Shown: piece after piece, positions 45,527-54,331 of the stretch
How the letters are laid out: every line of letters begins with the position of its first letter
Numbering within the stretch: the first letter of the stretch is position 1
NCBI RefSeq assembly: GCF_005116655.2
Contig: NZ_CP050698.1
Coordinates: 3,991,501 to 4,055,500, forward strand
Length of the DNA stretch: 64,000 nucleotides
DNA from: Desulfosediminicola flagellatus
GTDB lineage: Bacteria > Desulfobacterota > Desulfobulbia > Desulfobulbales > Desulfocapsaceae
Direction of reading: 5' to 3'
Program-made: the position numbers and the translations under genes
Notes under the pieces: generated by a model
What the model was told of the DNA's origin: nothing
What the model saw: the letters and a program-made list of their open reading frames with translations, nothing else
Database searches by the model: none

Positions 45527-46591
45527 ATGTCACGTTATCTAAAAAGCTCAGAGAAAAATGCAGGAAAAGCACCAGATGACATTGTTTTTATAGGGAAACA
45601 GAAGATCGAAAACTCGGTTATTCGAGTAATGGATTTTGATTCTGAAACACTCGAAGAATTCGAAGCTGACAGTCCTGCTGATTGCTCCCGCTTTATAAAT
45701 ACTGAAACCGTAACATGGATAAGTGTTTATGGATTGCATGACCTGAGTGTTATCAAGGAAATAGGTAGAAATTTCGGGATTCATACACTGGCTCTTGAAG
45801 ATATAGCCAATACAGGTCAGCGCCCAAAATTTGAAGAGTATGAAGACACACTCTATCTGGTATTGAAACTCTTACTGTTCGATGAAGAAACAGAAGTCAT
45901 ACGATCTGATCAGCTCTCCATAGTTTTTGGCAAAAATTTCCTCATTTCTTTCCACGAAAAACCTGTCGATCTCTTTCATCCTGTCAGAGAGAGGATTCGC
46001 AGGCATAAGGGGCGAATCAGAAAAAGCGGTCCTGATTACCTTGCGTACGCCCTTCTTGATGTCATTGTTGATAATTACATGATTGCCATAGAAGGTATTG
46101 GTAGCAGAATTGAAGATCTGGAAGTTACAGTTTTGGAAAATCCTGATCAGGAAGTGCTGAACCGTATAACCCGCTACAAACGTGAAATGAATTTTTTGCG
46201 TAAATCAATACGCCCTGCCCGGGAATTGATCGTGCAAATCACCAAAAATGATTCCGACCTCATCCAAGAAAACACTCTTCCTTTCTGGAAAGATCTTCTC
46301 GGCCTATCAACCCAGGCAACAGAGGTGATTGACTCGTATCGGGAAATGCTCTCCGACCATCTGAATATCTACAACACCTCAACCAGCAACAAACTCAACG
46401 AAATAATGAAGATATTGACCATATTCGCGGCAATATTCATTCCTCTTACATTTATCGCCGGAATATATGGTACCAATTTTGAGTATTTGCCGGAACTCCA
46501 CTTTAAATACAGTTACTTCGTCTTCTGGGGAATCATGCTCACTGTGGCAGGAATAATGCTCCGCTTTTTCAGGCGAAAGGGATGGTTGTAA
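45527..46591 (+). CDS. corA: CorA-type divalent metal channel with a GTN signature
   Basis: A 354-residue channel of the CorA family (Mg2+/Co2+). The N-terminal cytoplasmic funnel is followed by the long stalk helix and two C-terminal membrane helices (about 294-313 and 329-348), and the protein ends with a basic tail. The pore signature, normally YGMNFE, reads YGTNFE here, with Thr316 in place of Met (G315-T316-N317). The neighbouring residues LPEL match the family. The substitution may change selectivity or gating, or mark a CorA-like subgroup. Ribosome-binding site GGAG. A hairpin terminator follows. Confidence 0.9.
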   Translation: MSRYLKSSEKNAGKAPDDIVFIGKQKIENSVIRVMDFDSETLEEFEADSPADCSRFINTETVTWISVYGLHDLSVIKEIGRNFGIHTLALEDIANTGQRPKFEEYEDTLYLVLKLLLFDEETEVIRSDQLSIVFGKNFLISFHEKPVDLFHPVRERIRRHKGRIRKSGPDYLAYALLDVIVDNYMIAIEGIGSRIEDLEVTVLENPDQEVLNRITRYKREMNFLRKSIRPARELIVQITKNDSDLIQENTLPFWKDLLGLSTQATEVIDSYREMLSDHLNIYNTSTSNKLNEIMKILTIFAAIFIPLTFIAGIYGTNFEYLPELHFKYSYFVFWGIMLTVAGIMLRFFRRKGWL

Positions 46592-46670
46592 ATCAGTACT
46601 TCCCGGTCATACTAAATGCTGACATCCTTTAGCTGAAATCCTGACAACATTCCAAAATTATTCATCAACC

Positions 46671-46710
46671 AGGTAGCGGAATAGACTTTCATTTTTTCGC
46701 TACCTTCTCT
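46671..46710 (+). terminator. Hairpin terminator after corA
   Basis: AGGTAGCG (46671-46678) pairs with CGCTACCT (46698-46705) around a 19-base loop and is followed by a T-rich TCTCTCTAATT. It lies about 80 bases after the corA stop. Confidence 0.6.
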
Positions 46711-47039
46711 CTAATTCTCAGAGCCTTACATTAGGATTACAACCGTATACAAATGGTCATATTATCTTCCTGTGCTCCAACAGTATACCCCATACCTTGC
46801 AAACAGGGCACTCACGCACCACGTCGGGTATTCATCAATCTGCATTTCCTTAGAGGGACAGAAAGATTTTTGGGAAAAACGTCTCAACCCGATACTTCTT
46901 CCCCCCATGAATTAATACAGGGAGAGCATAATGCACCTGATATTTACGTCAGAAACCACACCACAAACAACACTTACTGCTTGTCAGGCTTTTTTGTGCG
47001 GCCTATAATCCTATAGAAAACTGTGTCCTTCCGAACCAG

Positions 47040-47176
47040 ACGACATGACAGGTTGACTGACCTCAACAACAATTACCTGGGCCTTCAACTCAGCAACAGC
47101 AACTTCCAAACGGGAAGGTACATTATTAAGAAATATCGTCGTGCATCATGCATTATTGGTCTTTCAGTTCTAAACA
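47040..47176 (+). pseudogene. Decayed partial copy of the outer-membrane protein gene 5' end
   Basis: This segment closely resembles the leader and first codons of the gene at 51216. The leader parts align (GACAGGTTGACTGACCTCAA here, GACAGGTTAACCTTAACAAC there), as do the ribosome-binding region and the coding start (ATTAAGAAATATCG, GCATCATGCATTATTGG, TCTTTCAGTTCT). The ATG is lost (CATTATTAAG in place of AATGATTAAG) and the match ends after about 17 codons. It is a dead fragment, so the sulfur operon at 47.3-51 kb lies between a broken and an intact copy. The rest of 46711-47356 shows nothing else. Confidence 0.75.
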
Positions 47177-47356
47177 GACACAGAGAAAAGTATCATGCTA
47201 TTTAACACGCCGAAATAAATCATTTTGTAACTATCTTTCCATATTTCCGTTTAATCAATAGGGAGAGTGTTGTCGCGCTTATCGAGCTTTACTTATCTCT
47301 TAATTACAACACCTTGCGTTAGCAACAATCATAATTCAACAATTTTGGAGATTGCA

Positions 47357-49369
47357 ATGAGACTCAAAACGTTTCTTCATCCTCTGGTAGTTGCGTTCTT
47401 TAGCGTGGTTATATGGACAGTGCAATCTCCTGCTGCAACTCTAAAAGACACAGAATCAGCAACACATGCTGATAAAGCTGCAATTTACGACATCGTAAAC
47501 ATTTATGATTTCGAAGGATTCAAGCTGATCCAGGCCACTCTCGGTGTGCTCTCTCATTATTCGTATATTCTTGAAAGTGAAGGACAGGCTCTCATCGTTG
47601 ACCCTGGCAGAGATGTGCAGTTTTACCTCGATACGGCTCAATCAAGAAATTTGAAAATAGTAGGTGTGTTTCTCAGCCATTCACATGCTGATTTTGTTGC
47701 CGGACACATGGAGCTTGTAAAAGCAACCGGGTGCCCCATCTACCAAAGCAGTAAAAGCAATGCGCAATATACAATCAGTCCGGTCGACGACGGTGCCGAA
47801 CTGAAAATCGGTAAAGCCAGGCTGGTAATACGTGATACACCCGGTCACGTAATCGACGGATCGAGTGCTCTGGTCTACAGCCCTGATAAACAGGAACCGG
47901 AACTTATGCTCTCCGGAGACTACCTGTTTGTAGGCAGTGTCGGTCGCCCGGATTTAGTTAAAGGCACGACGTCGGCAGCCCTGGCCGGTGCGCTGTTTGA
48001 TACCTGGCATCAAAAAATATCCAAGCTTCCCGATGCAGTTAAAGTATTTCCCGCCCACGGTGCAGGGTCCCTGTGTGGTGCCCATCTTCGCGATGCGCCA
48101 TTTACTACCATAGGCGAAGAACGAACATCCAACCCGTACCTCCAACATAGCTCACGATCAGAATTTATCACCGCAGTACTCTCTGAACTCTCTGAGCCGC
48201 CCCAGTATTTTGCCCATAATGCAGCCATGAATATGCAGGGGCCTGAGCTTATCGACCAGCAACTCAGTCTACCCGAAAAATTACTGCCTGACGTATCGTT
48301 TACCGATATCGACAAGTACATTGTAGTCGACATCAGGGATGCCAAATCTTTCGCACAAGGGCATATCCCCAATTCTATCAATATAGCTATCAGAGGTCGC
48401 TTTGAAACCTGGACGGGTATAATGATCCCATGGGATTCTCATCTTGTGTTATGTGGTGAGGAAAATGATCTCATCGAAGCATTTCAGCGCCTTCATCGGG
48501 TTGGGTATACAGGAAAACATATCCTGTACAGTGATTGGCAAAAGGCAGGACTGCCGCAACTTCATAATGAACTCATATCCCCTGAAAATCTTTATTCTGC
48601 AATGCAGGCAGGTACTGAACCTATAATTGTTGATGTCCGTTTGCCGAACGAATGGATGGGGCTTCGCATAGGTACCGTACTCAATCTTCCACTTAACAAA
48701 CTTGCGGAGCTTTCGGCAAAACTCGATCACGACAATGCAATTGTCGCAGTCTGCAACTCTGCATACCGCTCCACCATGGCCATAGGAATCTTTGAGAGAA
48801 ATGGGTTTTCAAAGGTAACGAGTCTGGATGGTGGCTCTGAAGCGTGGATCCATGCAGGCTACCCGGTTTACGGTTCACAGACACAAGCAGTAGTGGCAAA
48901 TGCCCCCCGAAAAATAGTACCTCTTCCTGAACGTATCTGCGGAAGCGAACTGCAGCGATTAATAATTGATCTACCCAACACCTATGATCTTGTGGATATT
49001 CGCCCTCCTGAAAGCTTCTCAGATTTCAACCTTCCCGGCTCAACAAATGTACATGTCGCCGACCTCATAAACAACCCTGCATTCCTCACCGGTGCCGGCC
49101 CCCTGATTGTTGTTGACCGGGACGGTACCCTGGCTATGGCTTTGGCGGGGATTCTTTCCCAGAAAACCCAGCGCCCCATCAAAGCACTCTATGGTGGACT
49201 TGAAGCATACTGGAATTTAGCCTCAGGTTCTCACGCTGCAACACAGCCTATTCCCGGAAACGTACCGAGCGCCAAACCAGCAATGAAAACCGTTCCTTCA
49301 CAGGCGCCCAAACCAGCAGCACCGGTGCAGCAGCCACAACCTCCGACTAGAAAAAGTGCAGGATGCTGA
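47357..49369 (+). CDS. Exported CstB-like protein: metallo-beta-lactamase plus three rhodanese repeats
   Basis: A 670-residue protein with a signal peptide (LVVAFFSVVIWTVQSPAATL). The N-terminal metallo-beta-lactamase domain has HSHADFVAGH, DTPGHVIDGS, LSGDYLFVGSVGRPDL and FPAHGAGSLCG, the CstB/persulfide-dioxygenase pattern. Three rhodanese-like repeats follow: the first with Cys in LVLCGEEND, the second with Cys in VAVCNSAYRS, the third without it (LIVVDRDGT). A Pro/Gln/Ala linker leads to a final KSAGC, a terminal cysteine that could carry sulfur. I infer periplasmic handling of persulfide or thiosulfate. The start at 47357 follows TTTTGGAG; the frame is open 30 codons upstream. A YeeE-type permease starts right after its stop. 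Confidence 0.88.
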   Translation: MRLKTFLHPLVVAFFSVVIWTVQSPAATLKDTESATHADKAAIYDIVNIYDFEGFKLIQATLGVLSHYSYILESEGQALIVDPGRDVQFYLDTAQSRNLKIVGVFLSHSHADFVAGHMELVKATGCPIYQSSKSNAQYTISPVDDGAELKIGKARLVIRDTPGHVIDGSSALVYSPDKQEPELMLSGDYLFVGSVGRPDLVKGTTSAALAGALFDTWHQKISKLPDAVKVFPAHGAGSLCGAHLRDAPFTTIGEERTSNPYLQHSSRSEFITAVLSELSEPPQYFAHNAAMNMQGPELIDQQLSLPEKLLPDVSFTDIDKYIVVDIRDAKSFAQGHIPNSINIAIRGRFETWTGIMIPWDSHLVLCGEENDLIEAFQRLHRVGYTGKHILYSDWQKAGLPQLHNELISPENLYSAMQAGTEPIIVDVRLPNEWMGLRIGTVLNLPLNKLAELSAKLDHDNAIVAVCNSAYRSTMAIGIFERNGFSKVTSLDGGSEAWIHAGYPVYGSQTQAVVANAPRKIVPLPERICGSELQRLIIDLPNTYDLVDIRPPESFSDFNLPGSTNVHVADLINNPAFLTGAGPLIVVDRDGTLAMALAGILSQKTQRPIKALYGGLEAYWNLASGSHAATQPIPGNVPSAKPAMKTVPSQAPKPAAPVQQPQPPTRKSAGC

Positions 49370-49371
49370 TT

Positions 49372-49887
49372 ATGGAAACATCACAACATACTCCGTATAT
49401 GAACCCATATCTTGCAGGCTTCCTGCTTGGTATACTACTGCTTGCCTCATTTCTCCTTCTTGGCGTAGGACTTGGCGCTTCTGCCTTTCTCGCCAGAGTC
49501 GGCGCGACCGCAGAACTTTTCCTTGCTGAGCAACATACCCTTGCAGGGGAATATTTCGGTGCCTACGGTAAGAATCCGATGCAATATTATCTGGTGTATA
49601 TGTTTGCCGGGATAGTTATAGGAGCGTTCTTCTCTGCACTACTCTCTGGACGCATCGAGCCAACCCTTGAGAAAGGAAAATCATTTTCGGTTTCAGGGCG
49701 TATTGGCCTTGCCGTTGCGGGTGGAATTCTCGTTGGTTTCGCAAGCCGACTTGCTGGAGGCTGCACTTCCGGCCAGGCATTGACCGGAGCCGCACAATTT
49801 GCCACTGGCAGTTATTTCTTTCTGGCGTGTGTGTTTATCGGAGGTTATGCAACTGCATACCTGGTAAGGAGACAATGGCATGATTAA
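49372..49887 (+). CDS. YeeE/YedE-type sulfur transport protein, first half
   Basis: A 171-residue membrane protein with about four helices. LAGGCTSGQALTGAAQFATGS holds the conserved cysteine through which YeeE/TsuA-type carriers pass thiosulfate or sulfane sulfur. The start at 49372 gives AGGA at reasonable spacing; an earlier ATG at 49363 overlaps the preceding stop. Its end overlaps the next gene by eight bases. The two adjacent half-size permeases probably form one channel, equivalent to a full YeeE split in two. It takes sulfur that the periplasmic MBL-rhodanese protein may release. Confidence 0.85.
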   Translation: METSQHTPYMNPYLAGFLLGILLLASFLLLGVGLGASAFLARVGATAELFLAEQHTLAGEYFGAYGKNPMQYYLVYMFAGIVIGAFFSALLSGRIEPTLEKGKSFSVSGRIGLAVAGGILVGFASRLAGGCTSGQALTGAAQFATGSYFFLACVFIGGYATAYLVRRQWHD

Positions 49888-51010
49888 TACACTGTTTCTG
49901 CAGGATACTCTCAACTCACCTCTCGGTTTTGTATTGTCTCTTGTCCTTGGCCTCTGCTTTGGTGGTATACTTGAGCGCGCAGGCTTTTCAAGCAGCCGTA
50001 AGCTTGCTGGAGTTTTTTATTTTCGGGACATGACGGTTATAAAAGTTATGCTCACAGCCGTCGTTACCTGCATGCTCGGTCTGGCATTTCTCGCAAAGGC
50101 AGGAGTTGTCAGTCAACAGAATATATATCATCTTCCTACTATTTACGGTGCTCAGATAATCGGAGGACTGTTATTCGGTGCAGGTTTCGTTATTGGCGGG
50201 TGGTGTCCCGGTACAGCCGCAGCAGGCATGGCATGCGGCAAGGCGGATGCTGCTCTTTTCCTCGTCGGAGGCATCCTCGGCAGTGTATTCTATAATGAAC
50301 TCTATTTCCTTATTAAACCACTGAGTAATGCTGGTAATCAGGGCGTGTTGTACATCTATGACACGCTTGGTATCTCCGCAAGCGCGTTTACTACCATCCT
50401 TATAATTATTGGAGTGTCGTGCTTTGCTCTGTGTGAATATCTTGAAAACCAATTCGGAAAACCTTCAGGGATCACAAACACATTCATTCTTGGGTTCAGC
50501 AGCACACTCGTTGCCCTGGCAATCATCCTCATAGCCCTTCCTGAAGATATCGAGCAACAGCGCACAGCAAGTGGTCTTCCTGACTCTGAAAAGCAATTGC
50601 TCGCCATGATTGCCGAGGCAAAAGATCATATTGAGCCTGAAGAGCTTGCGGACAGAATCATGGCAGAAGATACATCCCTGATACTCGTGGATCTGCGCCC
50701 GCCTGCTGAGTTCAATACCTTTCATATTCGTAAGGCCCGCAATATTGAACTACAGAACCTGGCAGAAGAGTTGGACCCCTATAAGAGTGACCATGTTATC
50801 GTCCTGTATTCAAATGGTATGACCCATGCCGCCCAAGCCAGGGATTCTCTCGCCAGATCAGGATATTCATCTGTTTATATTCTCACAGATGGACTGGAAG
50901 GTTTTCGGGAAAGATGTCTCAAACCTATATCTCTCCGTCCATATTACTGCACTCCCGAAGAGCGTGAATCAATAAATACATGGAGAGCATACTACGCTTC
51001 TGATATTTGA
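49880..51010 (+). CDS. YeeE/YedE-type permease with C-terminal rhodanese-like domain
   Basis: A 376-residue protein. The first 220 residues contain about six helices and the conserved cysteine motif GGWCPGTAAAGMACGKAD. The C-terminal domain (about 240-350) is a cytoplasmic rhodanese fold: ILVDLRPPAEFNTFHIRKA, VIVLYSNGMTHAAQARDSLA and VYILTDGLEGFRE. The active-site cysteine is replaced by serine (LYSNGMT), so it should not transfer sulfur by the usual mechanism and may instead bind or gate. It overlaps the upstream permease by eight bases and ends the sulfur operon. Confidence 0.87.
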   Translation: MINTLFLQDTLNSPLGFVLSLVLGLCFGGILERAGFSSSRKLAGVFYFRDMTVIKVMLTAVVTCMLGLAFLAKAGVVSQQNIYHLPTIYGAQIIGGLLFGAGFVIGGWCPGTAAAGMACGKADAALFLVGGILGSVFYNELYFLIKPLSNAGNQGVLYIYDTLGISASAFTTILIIIGVSCFALCEYLENQFGKPSGITNTFILGFSSTLVALAIILIALPEDIEQQRTASGLPDSEKQLLAMIAEAKDHIEPEELADRIMAEDTSLILVDLRPPAEFNTFHIRKARNIELQNLAEELDPYKSDHVIVLYSNGMTHAAQARDSLARSGYSSVYILTDGLEGFRERCLKPISLRPYYCTPEERESINTWRAYYASDI

Positions 51011-51215
51011 GTCACTAAACGCTCTGGTTAATGAATTGTCTACCATAAAAAACGCATGCGATGCACTTATTGTTTGCCAGGTTACACTGAACGACCTACA
51101 ATTACACAAGCAATTGTAGCATGCCTGACTCGATAACATGGTAGACAGGTTAACCTTAACAACGATTGCCTGAGGCCTCATCTCATAAGCAGTCACTTCC
51201 ACAGGAGGAAGGTAA

Positions 51216-51764
51216 ATGATTAAGAAATATCGCTTTGCAGCATGTGTAATTGGTCTTTCAGTTCTCCTAGCCGGATTATCGACTAACGTAAACGCAGCCC
51301 AGAGCAAAGGCGACCAGTCACTTCAATTCAGTGGAGGCTTTTTCCACGCAGATGGTGCCGACAGCGGAACTCTCAACGTTGATATAGGATATGGCTATTA
51401 TCTCACTGAAAACTGGGAGGTCGGAATTTTACAATCATTAGGTTACAGCTTTATTGATGATGCTGATGATCAATGGGTTGCCTCAACAATTCCATTCATC
51501 AACTACTATTTCACCGGGCTCTCTACCGATAATGCTTTCCAGCCCTTTCTTGGTGCATTTATTGGTGCCAGTTACAATGAGGATGATGCAACCGGAACCA
51601 TTGGGCCTCAGCTCGGTTTCAAATCATTTATCAATGACAAGACATTTATACTTTTCAAATATCGCTATGAATGGTTTTTCGACGATCTCACAATTGATGA
51701 TATTAAAGACACCAGAAGCGATGGTAACCATGTAGTATCTTTGGGTCTTGGATTTATTTTTTAA
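51216..51764 (+). CDS. Outer-membrane beta-barrel protein
   Basis: A 182-residue exported protein. The signal peptide (KKYRFAACVIGLSVLLAGLS, cleaved near VNA-AQ) is followed by alternating strands with aromatic girdles (GYGYYLTENWEVGILQSLGY, FILFKYRYEWFFDDL) and a terminal Phe (LGLGFIF), the mark of outer-membrane barrels. The size suggests an eight-stranded barrel. Specific function unknown. ACAGGAGGAAGG before the ATG is a strong ribosome-binding site. Its 5' end is the source of the decayed copy at 47040. Confidence 0.82.
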   Translation: MIKKYRFAACVIGLSVLLAGLSTNVNAAQSKGDQSLQFSGGFFHADGADSGTLNVDIGYGYYLTENWEVGILQSLGYSFIDDADDQWVASTIPFINYYFTGLSTDNAFQPFLGAFIGASYNEDDATGTIGPQLGFKSFINDKTFILFKYRYEWFFDDLTIDDIKDTRSDGNHVVSLGLGFIF

Positions 51765-51797
51765 GTTACAAAAACAGATTCCAACGTATCACGTTTT

Positions 51798-51824
51798 CCC
51801 GGGAAGCAGACACTGCTTCCCGGG
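51798..51824 (+). terminator. Strong hairpin after the outer-membrane protein gene
   Basis: CCCGGGAAGCA (51798-51808) pairs perfectly with TGCTTCCCGGG (51814-51824) around a five-base loop. There is no T-run on either strand. It lies between two convergent genes and probably limits read-through both ways. Confidence 0.65.
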
Positions 51825-51953
51825 CCTAGAAATCCCCTCTCCTAATCACTGCTTCAACGGATTTAAAAGAAGCGCATCTCTGATACTCTCTTAAAGGTAA
51901 TAAGAGAGTCAGGTGAATATACAATATAGCTTGTTAGTATTCTTTCCCATTGA

Positions 51954-53387
51954 TCATTGCTCAAGTGAAATCAACACTTCCACATCCGGCCAGCGTTTAT
52001 CTACAGGCTGGAAGGAAGGAGGAGCTATGATTTTACACAGTATCCTGCTGTCCGAATGGATGGATCCAAGATATATAGGCGTTGTAGAAACGGTCAACGC
52101 TTTATTATCCGCACGTACCGGTGGAGAAAAGATTTGTAGATCTGGTGGTGAAATCTGAATTTTTTTAATTTTCAGTCCTTCCGGCAGTTGCCCTATAAGC
52201 TGGGGGACAATCGGTACAGTCTTCTGTACGATTGCCGATAAATTCAACTCCACCTCCGCAGGGGTAATATCTAGAACTGTAATGTTTTTGGGGTGTTTTA
52301 CATTCTCATTGGTAATCAACAGCGTATGACTGCCTTCAGACATTTTAGAAAGATTTACCTGAGCGTTTGGTTCTGATAAAACAAAATCGGTTAAGGCAGA
52401 TTTCGGCCCCATGACGTGGACAACAAGTTCATTGACCCTGTTGCCGATAAGCACAAGACCTTCCGCATGAGAAGTGTATTCTATCGGTATTTTCAGGGTT
52501 CGCTCAACCATTTGTTTCTGGCCGAGTATAAGTGTCGACCAAAAGACTATCGCCATGAGCAGACAGCAGGAGGCCTGCAATATTGTTCTGCGATTAAAAG
52601 TAGTGTTTCTTGCAAAATCAAGGATACCGGATTTTGAGAAATGCTTCTCAATTACCAATATTATATCATCAGGCGAATTCAGTCGGGTCATCTTTCCATT
52701 GACAAATGCAGAGACCCAGCCCCTCTCTTCTGAAACAAGAAGTACTAAAGCGTCTGACTCTTCTGCCATACCCATTGCTGCATGGTGTCGTGTACCAAAT
52801 TCTTCGGATAGCCTGTTGCTTTTCGACATAGGTAACCGAACTCCGAAACTGGCAAGCAGATTATCTATAATTATGACTGCGCCATCGTGTCCAGGGGAGT
52901 TAGGATCGAAAATACTCATGATAAGCGGCATGCTGGCTGAAGCATTAAGCGTGTAGCCACCTGAAATCTTATCCTGGATATGCTCCTTACCGGGAAAAAC
53001 AAGTATTGCTCCGCGCTTCTGCTGTGCAAGCATCCACAAACTGTCAGCGATAATCGTAGTTGTCTGACTGGCCTGACTTTTTTTCCTGGAAACGGTAATA
53101 GAAACAACTTTCTCAAATATTTTGCGTAGTTCCGGCTGAAAGATGACAATGAGCGCCAGTAGGGCTACATGGCTGACATTTTTATAGATCCATTCTATGC
53201 CTTCAAGATTTAACAGACTGGCTATAATGAACAAGACAAAAGCTGCCAGCATACCTACTATGATTTTCCAGGTCCCCAGCCTCAAGAATGTATGATACAG
53301 AAAGAAGAGACCTGCGGTAATCAATGCAATATCCAAAAGTGTCTGCCAGCTTAAAAAAATATCTGTGTACAATTGAATAGATTTCAT
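51954..53387 (-). CDS. Diadenylate cyclase fused to a YbbR/CdaR-like region
   Basis: A 477-residue membrane enzyme that makes c-di-AMP from two ATP. Residues 1-80 hold three helices, as in CdaA/DacA. The DAC domain (about 110-230) has the DGA motif (GHDGAVIIID, 168-170) and GTRHHAAMG (RHH at 200-202, where the family norm is RHR). A further helix (271-289) then leads to about 185 residues of YbbR-type beta repeats (EGLVLIGNRVNELVVHVMGP ... NITVLDITPAEVELNLSA). In Firmicutes CdaA and its regulator CdaR are separate proteins; here they are one chain with the YbbR part in the periplasm. Ribosome-binding site AGGAAAT. No other gene adjoins it in an operon. Confidence 0.9.
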   Translation of the reverse strand: MKSIQLYTDIFLSWQTLLDIALITAGLFFLYHTFLRLGTWKIIVGMLAAFVLFIIASLLNLEGIEWIYKNVSHVALLALIVIFQPELRKIFEKVVSITVSRKKSQASQTTTIIADSLWMLAQQKRGAILVFPGKEHIQDKISGGYTLNASASMPLIMSIFDPNSPGHDGAVIIIDNLLASFGVRLPMSKSNRLSEEFGTRHHAAMGMAEESDALVLLVSEERGWVSAFVNGKMTRLNSPDDIILVIEKHFSKSGILDFARNTTFNRRTILQASCCLLMAIVFWSTLILGQKQMVERTLKIPIEYTSHAEGLVLIGNRVNELVVHVMGPKSALTDFVLSEPNAQVNLSKMSEGSHTLLITNENVKHPKNITVLDITPAEVELNLSAIVQKTVPIVPQLIGQLPEGLKIKKIQISPPDLQIFSPPVRADNKALTVSTTPIYLGSIHSDSRILCKIIAPPSFQPVDKRWPDVEVLISLEQ

Positions 53388-53904
53388 ATCGGCTATTTCC
53401 TGTCATTGCTCTGTTAACAACCTCCCGGAGAGGGTGAAACAGTTTTTAAGACCGTGCTAACTTCACGTCCCTATATAATAATACAAAAGGCATCGCTATC
53501 ATTGGATAAGCTTTCCACACCTAGCATTCAGTATGATATACCCGAATACGCTGCAACAGATCCAGCCGATATTCGACCAGCAAATGGATGAAACAGCATC
53601 AGGAAACAGTAGATAACCACCTTATGAGAATTTATGGAAGAATTTAAAAAACGAGGTAGCCTGTTGCCCGAATTACAATAACCTCAGCAAGGTGTGGTCA
53701 GTCTCAAGAGACATAGAAATGTTTCAATTGTATCCATTCATCGAATTGAGCAATAAATTAAATTTCAATACATAGCACAAAGGAATCAGTTATTATCAGG
53801 GCTCGATCCTAACAAATTACACACGACCAAAAAACACCTTCAATAAGTCGTGTTCGATTTTAAAAGAAATTCGTACTCAGGACATGTACTAACTGCAGAT
53901 GGAG
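53388..53904. other. Intergenic region, nothing recognised
   Basis: An AT-rich 517-base gap between the cyclase start and the lipoprotein terminator. No gene, RNA or strong promoter is evident. It should contain the cyclase promoter on its left side. Confidence 0.5.
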
Positions 53905-53906
53905 AC

Positions 53907-53944
53907 AAAAAACTCCAGCGGCAGGCATAAACCGACCGCTGGAG
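53907..53944 (-). terminator. Terminator of the lipoprotein gene
   Basis: CTCCAGCGG (53913-53921) pairs with CCGCTGGAG (53936-53944). On the minus strand it is followed by six T. It lies 22 bases past the stop. Confidence 0.88.
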
Positions 53945-53965
53945 AGCACTACAAAACGATGTTAA

Positions 53966-54331
53966 TTAATAGTCATTATCCAGCTTTACATTTGGATAAC
54001 TGTTTTTGAACTGCATCTCACTATTACGAATGAGTTTTTTACCTTCAGCAACCTCTTTGTTCCCTCGCTCTACTTGTGCGCGGCCTTCTTTGAGATTTTT
54101 TTCTGCAGTCTTAATTTGCTTTTTGCCTTTTTGAATTCGTCCCTCACCAGTCTTTACCAATTCCGCCCCCCGTTCCCAGTCATTGGCAAGTTTATTCTTC
54201 ACATCTGCCTCAGTTTGTACATTCTGAGCATGTGATCTCATTACATCAGCAGTATTCGGAGGTGCACTCGCACAACTTGTAAGTGCAACCATAGCTATTC
54301 CAGCAAACAAACTCATCGAAGTTTTACTCAT
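53966..54331 (-). CDS. Small coiled-coil lipoprotein
   Basis: A 121-residue protein with a lipoprotein leader (MSKTSMSLFAGIAMVALTSC, acylated at Cys20). The rest is a highly charged amphipathic helix (ERGAELVKTGEGRIQKGKKQ, EKNLKEGRAQVERGNKEVAE), resembling small envelope lipoproteins that form coiled coils, and may link outer membrane and peptidoglycan. No family name can be given. No clear upstream ribosome-binding site; the gene has its own terminator. Confidence 0.8.
   Translation of the reverse strand: MSKTSMSLFAGIAMVALTSCASAPPNTADVMRSHAQNVQTEADVKNKLANDWERGAELVKTGEGRIQKGKKQIKTAEKNLKEGRAQVERGNKEVAEGKKLIRNSEMQFKNSYPNVKLDNDY

Noticed and set aside
46753..47016. An 87-codon frame between corA and the sulfur operon
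   Set aside because: Low-complexity composition, no family and no ribosome-binding site.
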